A stretch of 64,000 bases of DNA from Pseudomonas oryzihabitans (GTDB taxonomy: Bacteria > Pseudomonadota > Gammaproteobacteria > Pseudomonadales > Pseudomonadaceae). The stretch is from positions 62,001 through 126,000 of the forward strand of contig NZ_VDND01000007.1 of assembly GCF_007665395.1 (NCBI RefSeq), given 5' to 3'. The notes under the pieces are model-generated. The model was given only the letters and a program-made list of their open reading frames with translations. It was not told the origin of the DNA and searched no databases. Positions 56,435 through 64,000 of the stretch are shown one piece after another. Made by a program: the position numbers and the translations under genes. Within the stretch, counting starts at the first letter, position 1; each line of letters begins with the position of its first letter.

Positions 56435-57055
56435 TCAGTGGGCGAGGTGCAGGCCGCACTCGCGGTTCTCGTCACCCTTGGTGGGGTCGAAGTAGTCGAA
56501 CTCGTTGGGCAGGTCGTGGGCGGTGAGGTACTGGTACAGATCCTTGGAGGTCCAGTGCAGCAGCGGCGCCACCTTGATCAGGCCGTCCGGGTTGACGCTG
56601 ACCGGATCCATCTGGGCGCGCACGGCGGTGTCGGTGGCGCGCAGGGCGGTGAACCAGACCTCGGGCGCGGTCTCGCGCAGGGCCCGGGCGAAGGGTTCCA
56701 GCTTGACCTCTTCGGTGAAGGCGGCGTGGCGCGGATCGTCCAGCCCCGGCACCGGGCCGTCGATGGCCTCGCGGTGGGCGCGCGAGCGCTTGGGCAGGTA
56801 GGTCACCAGGTTGAGATTCAGCTTGCGTACGATCTCGTCGGCGCAGCGGTAGGTGGCGGGGGTGTTGTAGCCACTGTCCATCCAGACCACCGGGATGTCC
56901 GGCTTGACCTGGCTGACCAGGTGCAGGATCACCGCCTCGAAGGGACGGAAGTTGGTGGTGACGATGGCGCTTTTACCCAGCCCCAGGGCCCAGGCGACGA
57001 GCTTTTCGGGGTCGCGGCCGAGGTCGGCGTTGATGCGGGCGAGATCGAGAGACAT
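56435..57055 (-). CDS. CysH-family reductase (PAPS-reductase-like), without iron-sulfur cysteines
   Basis: A 206-residue member of the CysH family, which reduces adenylylated sulfate to sulfite in sulfur assimilation. It has the DSGYNTPATYR substrate loop and the C-terminal nucleophile motif RECGLH. Only two cysteines are present in the whole chain, so the CC and CxxC ligands of the [4Fe-4S] cluster found in the usual Pseudomonas APS reductase are absent; that makes it PAPS-type by motif. The expected Arg-rich phosphate-binding segment is partly changed (FTALRATDTAVRAQ). Start ATG 57055. It sits beside pabB, as cysH does in P. aeruginosa, 49 nt away. Confidence 0.85.
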   Translation of the reverse strand: MSLDLARINADLGRDPEKLVAWALGLGKSAIVTTNFRPFEAVILHLVSQVKPDIPVVWMDSGYNTPATYRCADEIVRKLNLNLVTYLPKRSRAHREAIDGPVPGLDDPRHAAFTEEVKLEPFARALRETAPEVWFTALRATDTAVRAQMDPVSVNPDGLIKVAPLLHWTSKDLYQYLTAHDLPNEFDYFDPTKGDENRECGLHLAH

Positions 57056-57103
57056 GGCGGGCTCCAGCCAGGGAGAAGATGACGCCATGGTAGCAAAGCC
57101 GGA

Positions 57104-58447
57104 TCAGCTATGGGCTTCCAGCGTTTCCAGCAGCACCCGCACCTTGGCCAGGGATTCGGCGTATTCGTCGGCCCAGTGGGAATCCATGACGATGCCGCCG
57201 CCGCCCCAGCAGGTGAGCACGCCGTCTTCGGCCAGCAGGCTGCGGATGAGGATGGAGCTGTCGCTCTCGCCACGCACGTCCAGATAGAGCAGCGAGCCGC
57301 AATAGGGGCCGCGGCGGGTCTCTTCCAGTTCGTCGATGATCTGCATGGCGCGGATCTTCGGCGCCCCGGTGATGGAGCCACCCGGAAAGCTGCCGGCCAG
57401 CAGGTCCAGGGCGTCCAGGCCCGCGGCCAGTTCGCCGGTCACCGCGCTGACCAGGTGATGGACGTTGGGATAGCTCTCCAAGGCGAACAATTCGGGCACC
57501 CGCACCGAGCCGATCCGGCAGCTACGGCCCAGGTCGTTGCGCAGCAGGTCGACGATCATCAGGTTCTCGGCGCGATCCTTGGGGCTGGCCAGCAGGGCGC
57601 TGGCTTCGGCGGCATCGGCGGCGGGATCGGCGCGGCGTGGCCGGGTGCCCTTGATCGGCCGGGTTTCCACCTGGCCACGGCTCACCCGCAGGAAGCGCTC
57701 GGGCGAATGGCTGAGCAGGGCGCCACGCGCCAGCGCCAGGTAGCCGGAGAAGGGCGTCGGGCAGGCCGCGCGCAAGGCGAGGTAGGCGGTCCAGGGCGAA
57801 CCCTGGAAGGGCGCGCGAAAGCGCTGGGCGAAGTTGACCTGGTAGCAATCGCCGGCGGCGATATAGGCCTGGATGGCCTCGATGCGCTGGCGATAGGTGC
57901 CCTCGTCGATGTCGGCGGCGAAGGGCGCGGTGAGGCCGAAGGCCTCGGTCTCGGACGTTTCCCCCGCGTCGAACAGGGCGATCAGCCGCTGCCGTTCCCC
58001 GGCCGCCAGCGCCGGATGGCAGACCAGCTGGCTGGTCCGCGCCTGGTGATCGGTGATCAGCGCCCAGGCATAGAGCCCCAGGCGCGCATCGGGCAGTTGC
58101 AGATCGGCGCGGGCACCCTCCGGCAGCCGCTCCAGGCGCCGGCCGAAGTCGTAGCCGAGATAGCCCAGCAGGCCACCGGCGAAAGGCAGCTCCACCTCGT
58201 CTGGCAATTCCGCCCGGCCCAGGTTGGCCAGGGCGGTACGCGCCCGGGCACAGAAGGTGCGGCCATCCTCGCCGGCTGCCGGTTGCAGCACCGCCAGCGG
58301 CCAGGCCGCCATGAGGTCGTAGCGACCGCGCTCGGCCACCGGTCGCCCGGAATCCAGCAGCACCGCGCCGGGCTCGCCGTGCAACAGGGCGAAACGCGCC
58401 GTAGGTTCGGCGTGATAGGGCAGCGGATGCAGGTGGCAGAGGGGCAT
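57104..58447 (-). CDS. pabB: Aminodeoxychorismate synthase component I PabB
   Basis: Aminates chorismate to 4-amino-4-deoxychorismate for folate synthesis, using ammonia from a PabA-type glutaminase. A 447-residue chorismate-binding protein: PIKGTRPRR, MIVDLLRNDLGRSCRIGSV, SAVTGEL, GSITGAPKIRAMQIIDELE and GGGGIVMDS. The presence of the Lys of PIKGT, which forms the covalent intermediate in PabB, separates it from TrpE. Start ATG 58447 (MPLCHLHPLPY). Its substrate is passed to PabC (2434-3249). A GntR-type prp regulator is divergent. Confidence 0.95.
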   Translation of the reverse strand: MPLCHLHPLPYHAEPTARFALLHGEPGAVLLDSGRPVAERGRYDLMAAWPLAVLQPAAGEDGRTFCARARTALANLGRAELPDEVELPFAGGLLGYLGYDFGRRLERLPEGARADLQLPDARLGLYAWALITDHQARTSQLVCHPALAAGERQRLIALFDAGETSETEAFGLTAPFAADIDEGTYRQRIEAIQAYIAAGDCYQVNFAQRFRAPFQGSPWTAYLALRAACPTPFSGYLALARGALLSHSPERFLRVSRGQVETRPIKGTRPRRADPAADAAEASALLASPKDRAENLMIVDLLRNDLGRSCRIGSVRVPELFALESYPNVHHLVSAVTGELAAGLDALDLLAGSFPGGSITGAPKIRAMQIIDELEETRRGPYCGSLLYLDVRGESDSSILIRSLLAEDGVLTCWGGGGIVMDSHWADEYAESLAKVRVLLETLEAHS

Positions 58448-58530
58448 GGCGAGGTCGGTTGGGGCTGGACGGCGCGCTAGTGTAGCGAACCGCCGGGCGG
58501 GCATGGGAGATACAGACTGTCACAGCAGGA

Positions 58531-58603
58531 TTGTCGACAAAGATTGACTGGAAAGGCGTTCAGGCGTAGTTATTCAGCCCATAAACACAAAAGGTGTCGA
58601 CAA
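58531..58603. promoter_or_regulatory. Paired palindromic operators for the prp regulator
   Basis: TTGTCGACAA (58531-58540) and GTGTCGACAA (58594-58603) are nearly identical palindromes whose centres are 63 bp apart, close to six helical turns. The second overlaps the regulator ATG. This matches the type of site I recall for GntR-type propionate regulators. The arrangement suggests autorepression, possibly through DNA looping. Confidence 0.7.
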
Positions 58604-59304
58604 TGATCGATAGCCCCCTCGTGACCGAGGCGCCCGAGACCGACAGCGGAACCCTTTCCGAACAGGTCTTCCGGCGCATTCGCGAAGCCATCGTGCGCGG
58701 CGACGTGGCGCCGGGCAGCAAGATCTCCGAACCGGAGCTGGCCCGTACCTATGGCATCAGCCGTGGCCCGCTGCGCGAAGCCATCCACCGGCTGGAAGGC
58801 CAGCGCCTGGTGGTGCGGGTGCCCCATGCCGGGGCCCGGGTCGCCGCCCTGAGCCTGGCCGAGCTGGTCGAACTCTACGAAATCCGCGAATCCCTCGAAG
58901 GCATGGCCTGCCGCCTGGCCGCCGAGCGCCTCACGCCCCAGGGCATCGCCGAATTGCGCCAGCTGCTGGATACCCACGAGCGCGACCCGGCGTTCCAGGC
59001 CGGCACCGGCTACTACCTGCAGGAAGGCGACCACGACTTCCACTACCGCATCATCCAGGCCAGCGGCAACGGCATGCTGGTGCGCCTGCTCTGCGGCGAG
59101 CTCTATCACCTGGTGCGCATGTACCGCCTCAAGGTCTCCGCCACCCCCAATCGGCCGCGCCAAGCCTTCGCCGAACACCATCGCATCCTCGATGCCCTGG
59201 CCGAGGGCGATGGCGAACTGGCCGAGCTACTGATGCGCCGGCACATCGCCGCCTCCAAGCGCAATCTGCAGAGCCACCCCCTAGTCCAAGCCCAGTCGAG
59301 GTAA
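58603..59304 (+). CDS. FadR-type GntR regulator of the propionate (prp) operon
   Basis: A 233-residue GntR protein with winged helix ([38 protein letters not shown]) and FCD domain ([13 protein letters not shown]...[14 protein letters not shown]). It precedes prpB by 4 nt, the same place as the GntR regulator of the Pseudomonas prp operon; two palindromes in its promoter are likely its operators. I choose ATG 58603, with AAAAGGTG upstream; a GTG at 58594 lies inside that ribosome site. Probably relieved by 2-methylcitrate. Confidence 0.92.
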   Translation: MIDSPLVTEAPETDSGTLSEQVFRRIREAIVRGDVAPGSKISEPELARTYGISRGPLREAIHRLEGQRLVVRVPHAGARVAALSLAELVELYEIRESLEGMACRLAAERLTPQGIAELRQLLDTHERDPAFQAGTGYYLQEGDHDFHYRIIQASGNGMLVRLLCGELYHLVRMYRLKVSATPNRPRQAFAEHHRILDALAEGDGELAELLMRRHIAASKRNLQSHPLVQAQSR

Positions 59305-59308
59305 CACC

Positions 59309-60196
59309 ATGCCTGCCGTCAGTCCCGGCCAGAAATTCCGTGCCGCTGTCGCCGCCGCACGCCCGCTGCAGGTGGTCGGCACCCTCAATGCCAATCATGC
59401 GCTGCTGGCCAAGCGGGCCGGCTTCCAGGCCATCTACCTGTCCGGTGGCGGCGTCGCGGCCGGCTCCCTGGGGCTGCCGGACTTGGGCATCAGCGGCCTG
59501 GAGGACGTGCTGATCGACGTCCGTCGTATCACCGACGTCTGCGACCTGCCGCTGCTGGTGGATGTCGACACCGGCTTCGGCGCCTCGGCCTTCAACGTGG
59601 CGCGCACCGTGCGCTCGTTGATCAAGGCCGGCGCGGCGGCCATGCACATCGAGGATCAGGTGGGCGCCAAGCGCTGTGGCCACCGGCCGGGCAAGGAGAT
59701 CGTCAGCCAGCAGGAGATGGTCGACCGCATCAAGGCGGCGGTGGATGGCCGCACCGACCCGGACTTCGTCATCATGGCCCGCACCGACGCCCTGGCGGTG
59801 GAGGGCCTGCAGGCCGCCATCGACCGCGCCTGCGCCTGCGTCGAGGCCGGCGCCGACATGATCTTTCCCGAGGCCATGACCGAATTGCCCATGTACCGCC
59901 AGTTCGCCCAGGCGGTGCAGGTGCCGATCCTGGCCAACATCACCGAGTTCGGCGCCACGCCGCTGTTCACCACCGAGGAGCTGGCCGGCGCCGACGTCGG
60001 CCTGGTGCTCTATCCGCTGTCGGCCTTCCGCGCGGCCAATCGCGCGGCGGAAAACGTCTACACGGCGATCCGCCGCGACGGCAGCCAGCAAGCGGTGGTC
60101 GACACCATGCAGACCCGCGCCGAACTCTACGACCGCATCGATTACCACAGGTACGAAGACCAGCTGGACCGCCTGTTCCAGCAGCACAAACCCTGA
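59309..60196 (+). CDS. prpB: 2-methylisocitrate lyase PrpB
   Basis: Splits 2-methylisocitrate into pyruvate and succinate, the last step of propionate breakdown. A 295-residue member of the isocitrate lyase superfamily with the catalytic Cys in [34 protein letters not shown] and [14 protein letters not shown]. The small size separates it from isocitrate lyase. AGGTAACACC overlaps the stop of the gntR gene, so the two are translationally coupled. Confidence 0.97.
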   Translation: MPAVSPGQKFRAAVAAARPLQVVGTLNANHALLAKRAGFQAIYLSGGGVAAGSLGLPDLGISGLEDVLIDVRRITDVCDLPLLVDVDTGFGASAFNVARTVRSLIKAGAAAMHIEDQVGAKRCGHRPGKEIVSQQEMVDRIKAAVDGRTDPDFVIMARTDALAVEGLQAAIDRACACVEAGADMIFPEAMTELPMYRQFAQAVQVPILANITEFGATPLFTTEELAGADVGLVLYPLSAFRAANRAAENVYTAIRRDGSQQAVVDTMQTRAELYDRIDYHRYEDQLDRLFQQHKP

Positions 60197-60251
60197 AGCC
60201 CCACCCTGAACGCCCGCTTTTTCGCCTAATAAATCCAAGAGGAGCGAGACG

Positions 60252-61379
60252 ATGGCAGACAGCAAAACCCTCGGCGGTGCCGGCCTGCGTGGCCAGGTCG
60301 CCGGCCGCACCGCGCTTTGCACCGTCGGCAAGACCGGCGCCGGCCTCACCTACCGGGGCTATGACATCCGTGAACTGGCGGCCGAGGCCGACTTCGAGGA
60401 AGTGGCCCACCTGCTGCTCTATGGCGAGCTGCCGACCCAGGCGCAACTGGACGCCTATCGCCAGCGCCTGGCGGCACTGCGCGACCTGCCGCAGCCGCTC
60501 AAGGAAGGCCTGGAGCGCATTCCCGCCAGCGCCCACCCCATGGATGTGATGCGCACCGGCGCCTCGCTGCTCGGCACCCTGGAGCCGGAGCGCAGCTTCG
60601 CCGACCAGCAACTGGTAGCCGACCGCCTGCTCGGCGCCTTTCCGGCGATCCTGCTCTACTGGCACCACTTCAGCCAGCGCGGCATCCGCATCGAGTGCAG
60701 CAGTAACGCCCCGGACATCGCCAGCCACTTCCTCACCCTGTTGCACGGCCAGGCGCCCAGCGAATTGCACGCGCGAGTAATGAACGTCTCGCTGATCCTC
60801 TATGCCGAGCACGAATTCAACGCCTCCACCTTCACCGCCCGGGTCTGCGCCTCGACGCTGTCGGATCTCTATTCCTGCGTCACCGGTGCCATCGGCTCCC
60901 TGCGCGGGCCGCTGCACGGCGGCGCCAACGAGGCGGCCATGGCGCTGATCGAGCGCTTCGCCTCGCCGGAAGAGGCGGTCACTGGCCTCAAGCAGTTGCT
61001 CGAACGCAAGGAAAAGGTGATGGGCTTCGGCCACGCCATCTACCGCGACAGCGATCCACGCAACGAGGTGATCAAGGACTACGCCCGGCAACTGGCGGCG
61101 GAGGTGGGCGACAGGGTGCTGTTCCCGGTCTCGGAAGCCATCGACCGCACCATGAAGGAAGAGAAGGGGCTGTTCCCCAATGCCGACTTCTACCACGCCT
61201 CGGCCTATCACTTCCTCGGCATCCCGACGCCGCTGTTCACCCCGATCTTCGTCTGCTCGCGCACGGCCGGCTGGTGCGCCCACGTCTTCGAGCAGCGCGC
61301 CGACAACCGCATCATCCGGCCCAGCGCGGACTACATCGGGGTCGAGCAGCGGGCCTTCACGCCCATCGCCAATCGTTGA
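60252..61379 (+). CDS. prpC: 2-methylcitrate synthase PrpC
   Basis: Condenses propionyl-CoA with oxaloacetate to 2-methylcitrate. A 375-residue citrate-synthase-fold protein with the catalytic His/Asp in GPLHGGANEAAM and GFGHAIYRDSDPRNEVI and the C-terminal Asp region EKGLFPNADFYHASAYHFLG. Its length and AGLTYRGYDIRELAAEADFE at the N-terminus fit PrpC rather than the 430-residue citrate synthase GltA. AGAGGAGCGAG precedes ATG 60252, 55 nt after prpB. Confidence 0.96.
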   Translation: MADSKTLGGAGLRGQVAGRTALCTVGKTGAGLTYRGYDIRELAAEADFEEVAHLLLYGELPTQAQLDAYRQRLAALRDLPQPLKEGLERIPASAHPMDVMRTGASLLGTLEPERSFADQQLVADRLLGAFPAILLYWHHFSQRGIRIECSSNAPDIASHFLTLLHGQAPSELHARVMNVSLILYAEHEFNASTFTARVCASTLSDLYSCVTGAIGSLRGPLHGGANEAAMALIERFASPEEAVTGLKQLLERKEKVMGFGHAIYRDSDPRNEVIKDYARQLAAEVGDRVLFPVSEAIDRTMKEEKGLFPNADFYHASAYHFLGIPTPLFTPIFVCSRTAGWCAHVFEQRADNRIIRPSADYIGVEQRAFTPIANR

Positions 61380-61386
61380 TTGTTTG

Positions 61387-61476
61387 ATCGCGGCCATGGG
61401 CCGCTCCTACGGGAGCGGCCTCGGCAGCCAACCCCCGTAGGAGCGGCCGCATCGGCGGACCGCCACGGCCACGATA
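61387..61476. repeat. Paired inverted REP elements between prpC and prpD (BIME-like)
   Basis: A REP head in one orientation (61387-61410, ATCGCGGCCATGGGCCGCTC) faces a second in the opposite orientation (61437-61476, GTAGGAGCGGCCGCATCGG onward). The right copy shares 27 bases exactly with the element at 40174-40212. The prpD ribosome site (AAAGGAAAT) begins right after the right copy, so the repeat sits inside the operon mRNA and could stabilise or attenuate it. Confidence 0.8.
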
Positions 61477-61489
61477 TAAAGGAAATCCC

Positions 61490-62974
61490 ATGAGCGCCAA
61501 CGTCGATCTCAACAACCGACCCGACTACGACCCCGTCATCCAGGACCTGGCCGACTACGTGCTGACCTACCAGGTCAGCTCCCGCGAGGCCCTGGACACC
61601 GCCCGCAACTGCCTGATGGACACCCTCGGCTGCGGCCTGCTGTCCCTGCGTTTCCCCGAGTGCACCAAGCTGCTCGGCCCCCAGGTGGAGGGCACCGTGG
61701 TGCCCCAGGGCGCGCGGGTGCCGGGCACCAGCTATCGCCTGGACCCGGTCAAGGCGGCCTGGGACATCGGCTGCATCATTCGCTGGCTGGACTACAACGA
61801 CACCTGGCTGGCCGCCGAATGGGGCCACCCCTCCGACAACCTGGGTGCCATCCTGGCGGTGGCCGACCACCTCTCCCAGCGCCGCGTGGCCCAGGGCGAA
61901 GCGCCCCTGACCATGCGCGAGGTGCTGGAGGCCATGGTCATGGCCCACGAGATCCAGGGCGTCTTCGCCCTGGAGAACTCCTTCAACCGCGTCGGCCTGG
62001 ACCACGTCTTCCTGGTCAAGCTGGCCTCCACCGCGGTCAGCGCCAAGCTGATGGGCGCCAACCGCGAGCAACTGCTGGCGGCGCTCTCCCACGCCTTCGT
62101 CGATGGCCAGGCGCTGCGCACCTATCGCCATGCACCCAATGCCGGCAGCCGCAAGTCCTGGGCCGCCGGTGACGCCTCCAGCCGCGGCGTGCGCCTGGCC
62201 GACATCGCCCTGCGCGGCGAGATGGGCATCCCGGGCGTACTCAGCGCGCCCCAGTGGGGCTTCTACGACGTGCTGTTCAGCCACACCAACAAGGACCTGG
62301 CCACCAAGCCGGCCGACCAGCGCCAGTTCCGCTTCCCCCAGGGCTTCGGCAGCTACGTGATGGAAAACGTGCTGTTCAAGATCAGCTTCCCGGCGGAATT
62401 CCATGCCCAGACCGCCGCCGAGGCCGCGGTGATCCTGCATCCCCAGGTGCGGGACCGGGTGGATCAGATCGAGAAGATCGTGGTGACCACCCACGAATCG
62501 GCCATCCGCATCATCTCCAAGCAGGGCCCCATGGCCAATGCCGCCGACCGCGACCACTGCCTCCAGTACATGATCGCCGTGCCGCTGCTGTTCGGCGACC
62601 TGGTCGCCGAGCACTACGAAGACGCCTTCCACCAGGCCCATCCACGCATCGACCAGCTGCGCGAGAAGATGGAGATCGTCGAGGACGAGCGCTACAGCCG
62701 CGAGTACCTGGAAGCCGACAAGAGATCCATCGCCAACGCCCTGCAGGTGTTCTTCACCGACGGCAGCAGCACCGAGAAGATCGCCGTGGAATACCCCATC
62801 GGCCATCGCCGACGCCGCGAAGAGGGCATCCCGCTCTTGGAGCGCAAATTCCAGAGCAACCTGGCCACGCGCTTCCCGGCCGGTCGCTGCGCCCAGATCT
62901 TCGACCTCTGCAAGGACCAGGCAGGGCTGGAAGCCACGCCGGTGCATCGCTTCGTCGATCTGTTCGTGCTGTAA
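61490..62974 (+). CDS. prpD: 2-methylcitrate dehydratase PrpD
   Basis: Dehydrates 2-methylcitrate to cis-2-methylaconitate. A 494-residue MmgE/PrpD-fold protein: [58 protein letters not shown], and [20 protein letters not shown] are typical. In P. aeruginosa the operon also has acnD and prpF, which do this step by another route; here prpD alone follows prpC, so the cofactor-independent PrpD route and a general aconitase must suffice. A nested hairpin follows the stop. Confidence 0.96.
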   Translation: MSANVDLNNRPDYDPVIQDLADYVLTYQVSSREALDTARNCLMDTLGCGLLSLRFPECTKLLGPQVEGTVVPQGARVPGTSYRLDPVKAAWDIGCIIRWLDYNDTWLAAEWGHPSDNLGAILAVADHLSQRRVAQGEAPLTMREVLEAMVMAHEIQGVFALENSFNRVGLDHVFLVKLASTAVSAKLMGANREQLLAALSHAFVDGQALRTYRHAPNAGSRKSWAAGDASSRGVRLADIALRGEMGIPGVLSAPQWGFYDVLFSHTNKDLATKPADQRQFRFPQGFGSYVMENVLFKISFPAEFHAQTAAEAAVILHPQVRDRVDQIEKIVVTTHESAIRIISKQGPMANAADRDHCLQYMIAVPLLFGDLVAEHYEDAFHQAHPRIDQLREKMEIVEDERYSREYLEADKRSIANALQVFFTDGSSTEKIAVEYPIGHRRRREEGIPLLERKFQSNLATRFPAGRCAQIFDLCKDQAGLEATPVHRFVDLFVL

Positions 62975-62980
62975 ACGGAA

Positions 62981-63032
62981 GAGGCGACTCGCGCGAGCCG
63001 GGAGGGCCATCCCGGATCAGGGGAGTCGCCTC
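62981..63032 (+). terminator. Nested hairpin after prpD
   Basis: GAGGCGACTC (62981-62990) pairs with GAGTCGCCTC (63023-63032), and CCGGGA/TCCCGG forms an inner stem. Stable but without a T tract; it may be a Rho-assisted terminator or a 3' stabiliser. Downstream lies the end of a converging small gene. Confidence 0.5.
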
Positions 63033-63087
63033 AGAGGTGGGGCAGGGCGCGACCGGTGTTCAACCATCCGACGCGCCCTTTTTCATC

Positions 63088-63417
63088 TCAGTAGTAGCGA
63101 TCCACATAGGCCGGCTGCTGCTGCCGACCGGCCAGGCGCCAGTGTTCCTGCAGGGCGGCGTGGACGCTCCTGATGAAGTTGTCGTCCGCTGCCGCCGACT
63201 TGCCGACGTAGCCGCCGCCCTTGTTGTAGGTCTTGAAGCGGATGCGCAGGCTGGGATGGCGCTCCTCGAACTGCTCGGGCGTCTCGCCGCCGGGCAGGCG
63301 GTCGACATGCACCGCGCCGCTCTCGCAGACCCAGAGGATGTGATTGTGGTTCTTGTCCTTGAGCCGGCCGAACAGCTGCTTGAGATCGTCCAGGCTGGGG
63401 TTGTCGTTCAGGTTCAT
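63088..63417 (-). CDS. Conserved hypothetical protein next to aceA
   Basis: A 109-residue cytoplasmic protein starting MNLNDNPSLDDLKQLFGRLK, followed by DKNHNHILWVCESGAVHVDR and ending RQQQPAYVDRYY. GGAGGACACACTC gives a strong ribosome site before ATG 63417. It lies 25 nt downstream of aceA on the same strand, probably cotranscribed; a hypothetical gene near aceA also occurs in P. aeruginosa as I recall. No domain recognised, so a function linked to the glyoxylate shunt is only suggested by position. Confidence 0.8.
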   Translation of the reverse strand: MNLNDNPSLDDLKQLFGRLKDKNHNHILWVCESGAVHVDRLPGGETPEQFEERHPSLRIRFKTYNKGGGYVGKSAAADDNFIRSVHAALQEHWRLAGRQQQPAYVDRYY

Positions 63418-63442
63418 GAGTGTGTCCTCCACAGGGCCGTGA

Positions 63443-64000
63443 TCAATGGAACTGGTTCATGGTGTTGTCCTTGCCCGCGGCCTTGAGCGCGGCCTCGCCG
63501 GCGAAGTATTCCTTGTGGTCGTCGCCCATGTCCGAGCCGGCCATGTTCTGGTGCTTGACGCAGGCGATGCCCTGGCGGATCTCCTGGCGCTGCACGCCCT
63601 TGACGTAGGCCAGCATGCCTTCCTCGGCGAAGTAGCCCTTGGCCAGGTTGTCGGTGGACAGCGCCGCGGTGTGGTAGGTGGGCAGGGTAATCAGGTGGTG
63701 GAAGATGCCCGCTTCTCGCGCCGCATCGCGCTGGAAGCTCTGGATCCGCGCATCGGCCAGGCGCCCCAGTTCGGTGTCGTCGTAGTCCACGCTCATCAGC
63801 TTGGCGCGGTCGTAGGCGGAGACGTCCTTGCCCTCGGCCTGCAGGGCGTCGAACACCTGCTGGCGGAAGCTCAGGGTCCAGTTGAAGGAGGGGCTGTTGT
63901 TGTAGACCAGCTTGGCGTTGGGCACGACTTCGCGGATGCGGTCGACCATGGCCTTGATCTGGCCGACGTGGGGCTTCTCGGTCTCGATCCACAGCAGGTC
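63443..64000 (-). CDS. aceA: Isocitrate lyase AceA (5' part outside window)
   Basis: Glyoxylate-shunt enzyme cleaving isocitrate to succinate and glyoxylate. The window holds the C-terminal 185 residues: WIETEKPHVGQIKAMVDRI at the edge, KLVYNNSPSFNWTLSFR, FHHLITLPTYHTAALSTDNL, GIACVKHQNMAGSDMGDDHK and the end NTMNQFH. The PSFNW and THHT-like stretches and the tail are characteristic of AceA of about 530 residues in Pseudomonas. It converges on the prp operon, so two related lyases, AceA and PrpB, are neighbours here. Catalytic Cys lies upstream of the window. Confidence 0.95.
   Translation of the reverse strand, partial: DLLWIETEKPHVGQIKAMVDRIREVVPNAKLVYNNSPSFNWTLSFRQQVFDALQAEGKDVSAYDRAKLMSVDYDDTELGRLADARIQSFQRDAAREAGIFHHLITLPTYHTAALSTDNLAKGYFAEEGMLAYVKGVQRQEIRQGIACVKHQNMAGSDMGDDHKEYFAGEAALKAAGKDNTMNQFH

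Noticed and set aside
55313-57082. A 589-codon open frame on the + strand
   Set aside because: Antisense of the MHS transporter and CysH-family genes; no family resemblance.

Overview
The window is a GC-rich stretch of a Pseudomonas chromosome. Gene order and protein sequence agree with Pseudomonas core blocks: fabG-acpP-fabF-pabC-mltG-tmk-holB-pilZ-tatD, then TetR / DUF1285 / etfQO-etfBA, pyrF-moxR-DUF58-tgpA, mltF / greB / ybbPA-tesA / L,D-transpeptidase / oprI, cysB, pabB and the prp genes. It may belong to the P. oryzihabitans / P. psychrotolerans side of the genus, but that is only an impression from the arabinose and prp gene content; nothing here proves it.

Layout. 0-7 kb: fatty-acid/folate/replication operon on the + strand, tightly coupled by 4-8 nt overlaps. 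7-11.6 kb: a class V aminotransferase facing a TetR gene, then a MoaA-like radical SAM enzyme, a DUF4823 lipoprotein and a DUF1285 protein. 11.6-15.3 kb: divergent etfQO and etfBA, which carry electrons from acyl-CoA dehydrogenases to ubiquinone, with a PsrA-like site between them. 15.4-20.5 kb: a MocR regulator, a lipoprotein, a Gfo/Idh oxidoreductase, a 55-residue DUF2897 protein, and a PACE efflux pump facing a LysR gene. 20.5-29.7 kb: pyrF, the MoxR-DUF58-TgpA unit, a chemoreceptor, TatD and MltF. 29.7-39.9 kb: greB with the YbbAP-type ABC exporter, tesA, an L,D-transpeptidase, the abundant lipoprotein OprI, a DAHP synthase, a thioredoxin-like protein, a universal stress protein and CysB.

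40-52 kb is the main accessory region: an L-arabinose cluster of the non-phosphorylating (Weimberg-like) type. It holds an AraFGH importer, a secreted mutarotase, an SMP-30 lactonase, an L-arabonate dehydratase, an AraD1/GguC-type FAH-fold protein, a 2-oxoglutarate-semialdehyde dehydrogenase, a LysR gene and two FadR-type GntR genes. Together these would turn arabinonolactone into 2-oxoglutarate. The sugar 1-dehydrogenase is not in the cluster; the Gfo/Idh protein at 17.7 kb is a possible but unproven candidate. Several intergenic palindromes here look like operators.

52-64 kb: two MFS transporters of different families on converging, overlapping genes, a CysH-family reductase without iron-sulfur cysteines, pabB, and a compact 2-methylcitrate operon (gntR-prpB-prpC-prpD, without acnD/prpF), followed by a small hypothetical gene and the 3' part of aceA (isocitrate lyase). 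REP-like palindromes sit at 40.0-40.2, 44.05-44.15, 45.4 and 61.4 kb. I saw no tRNA, rRNA, CRISPR array, insertion sequence, prophage or defence gene.
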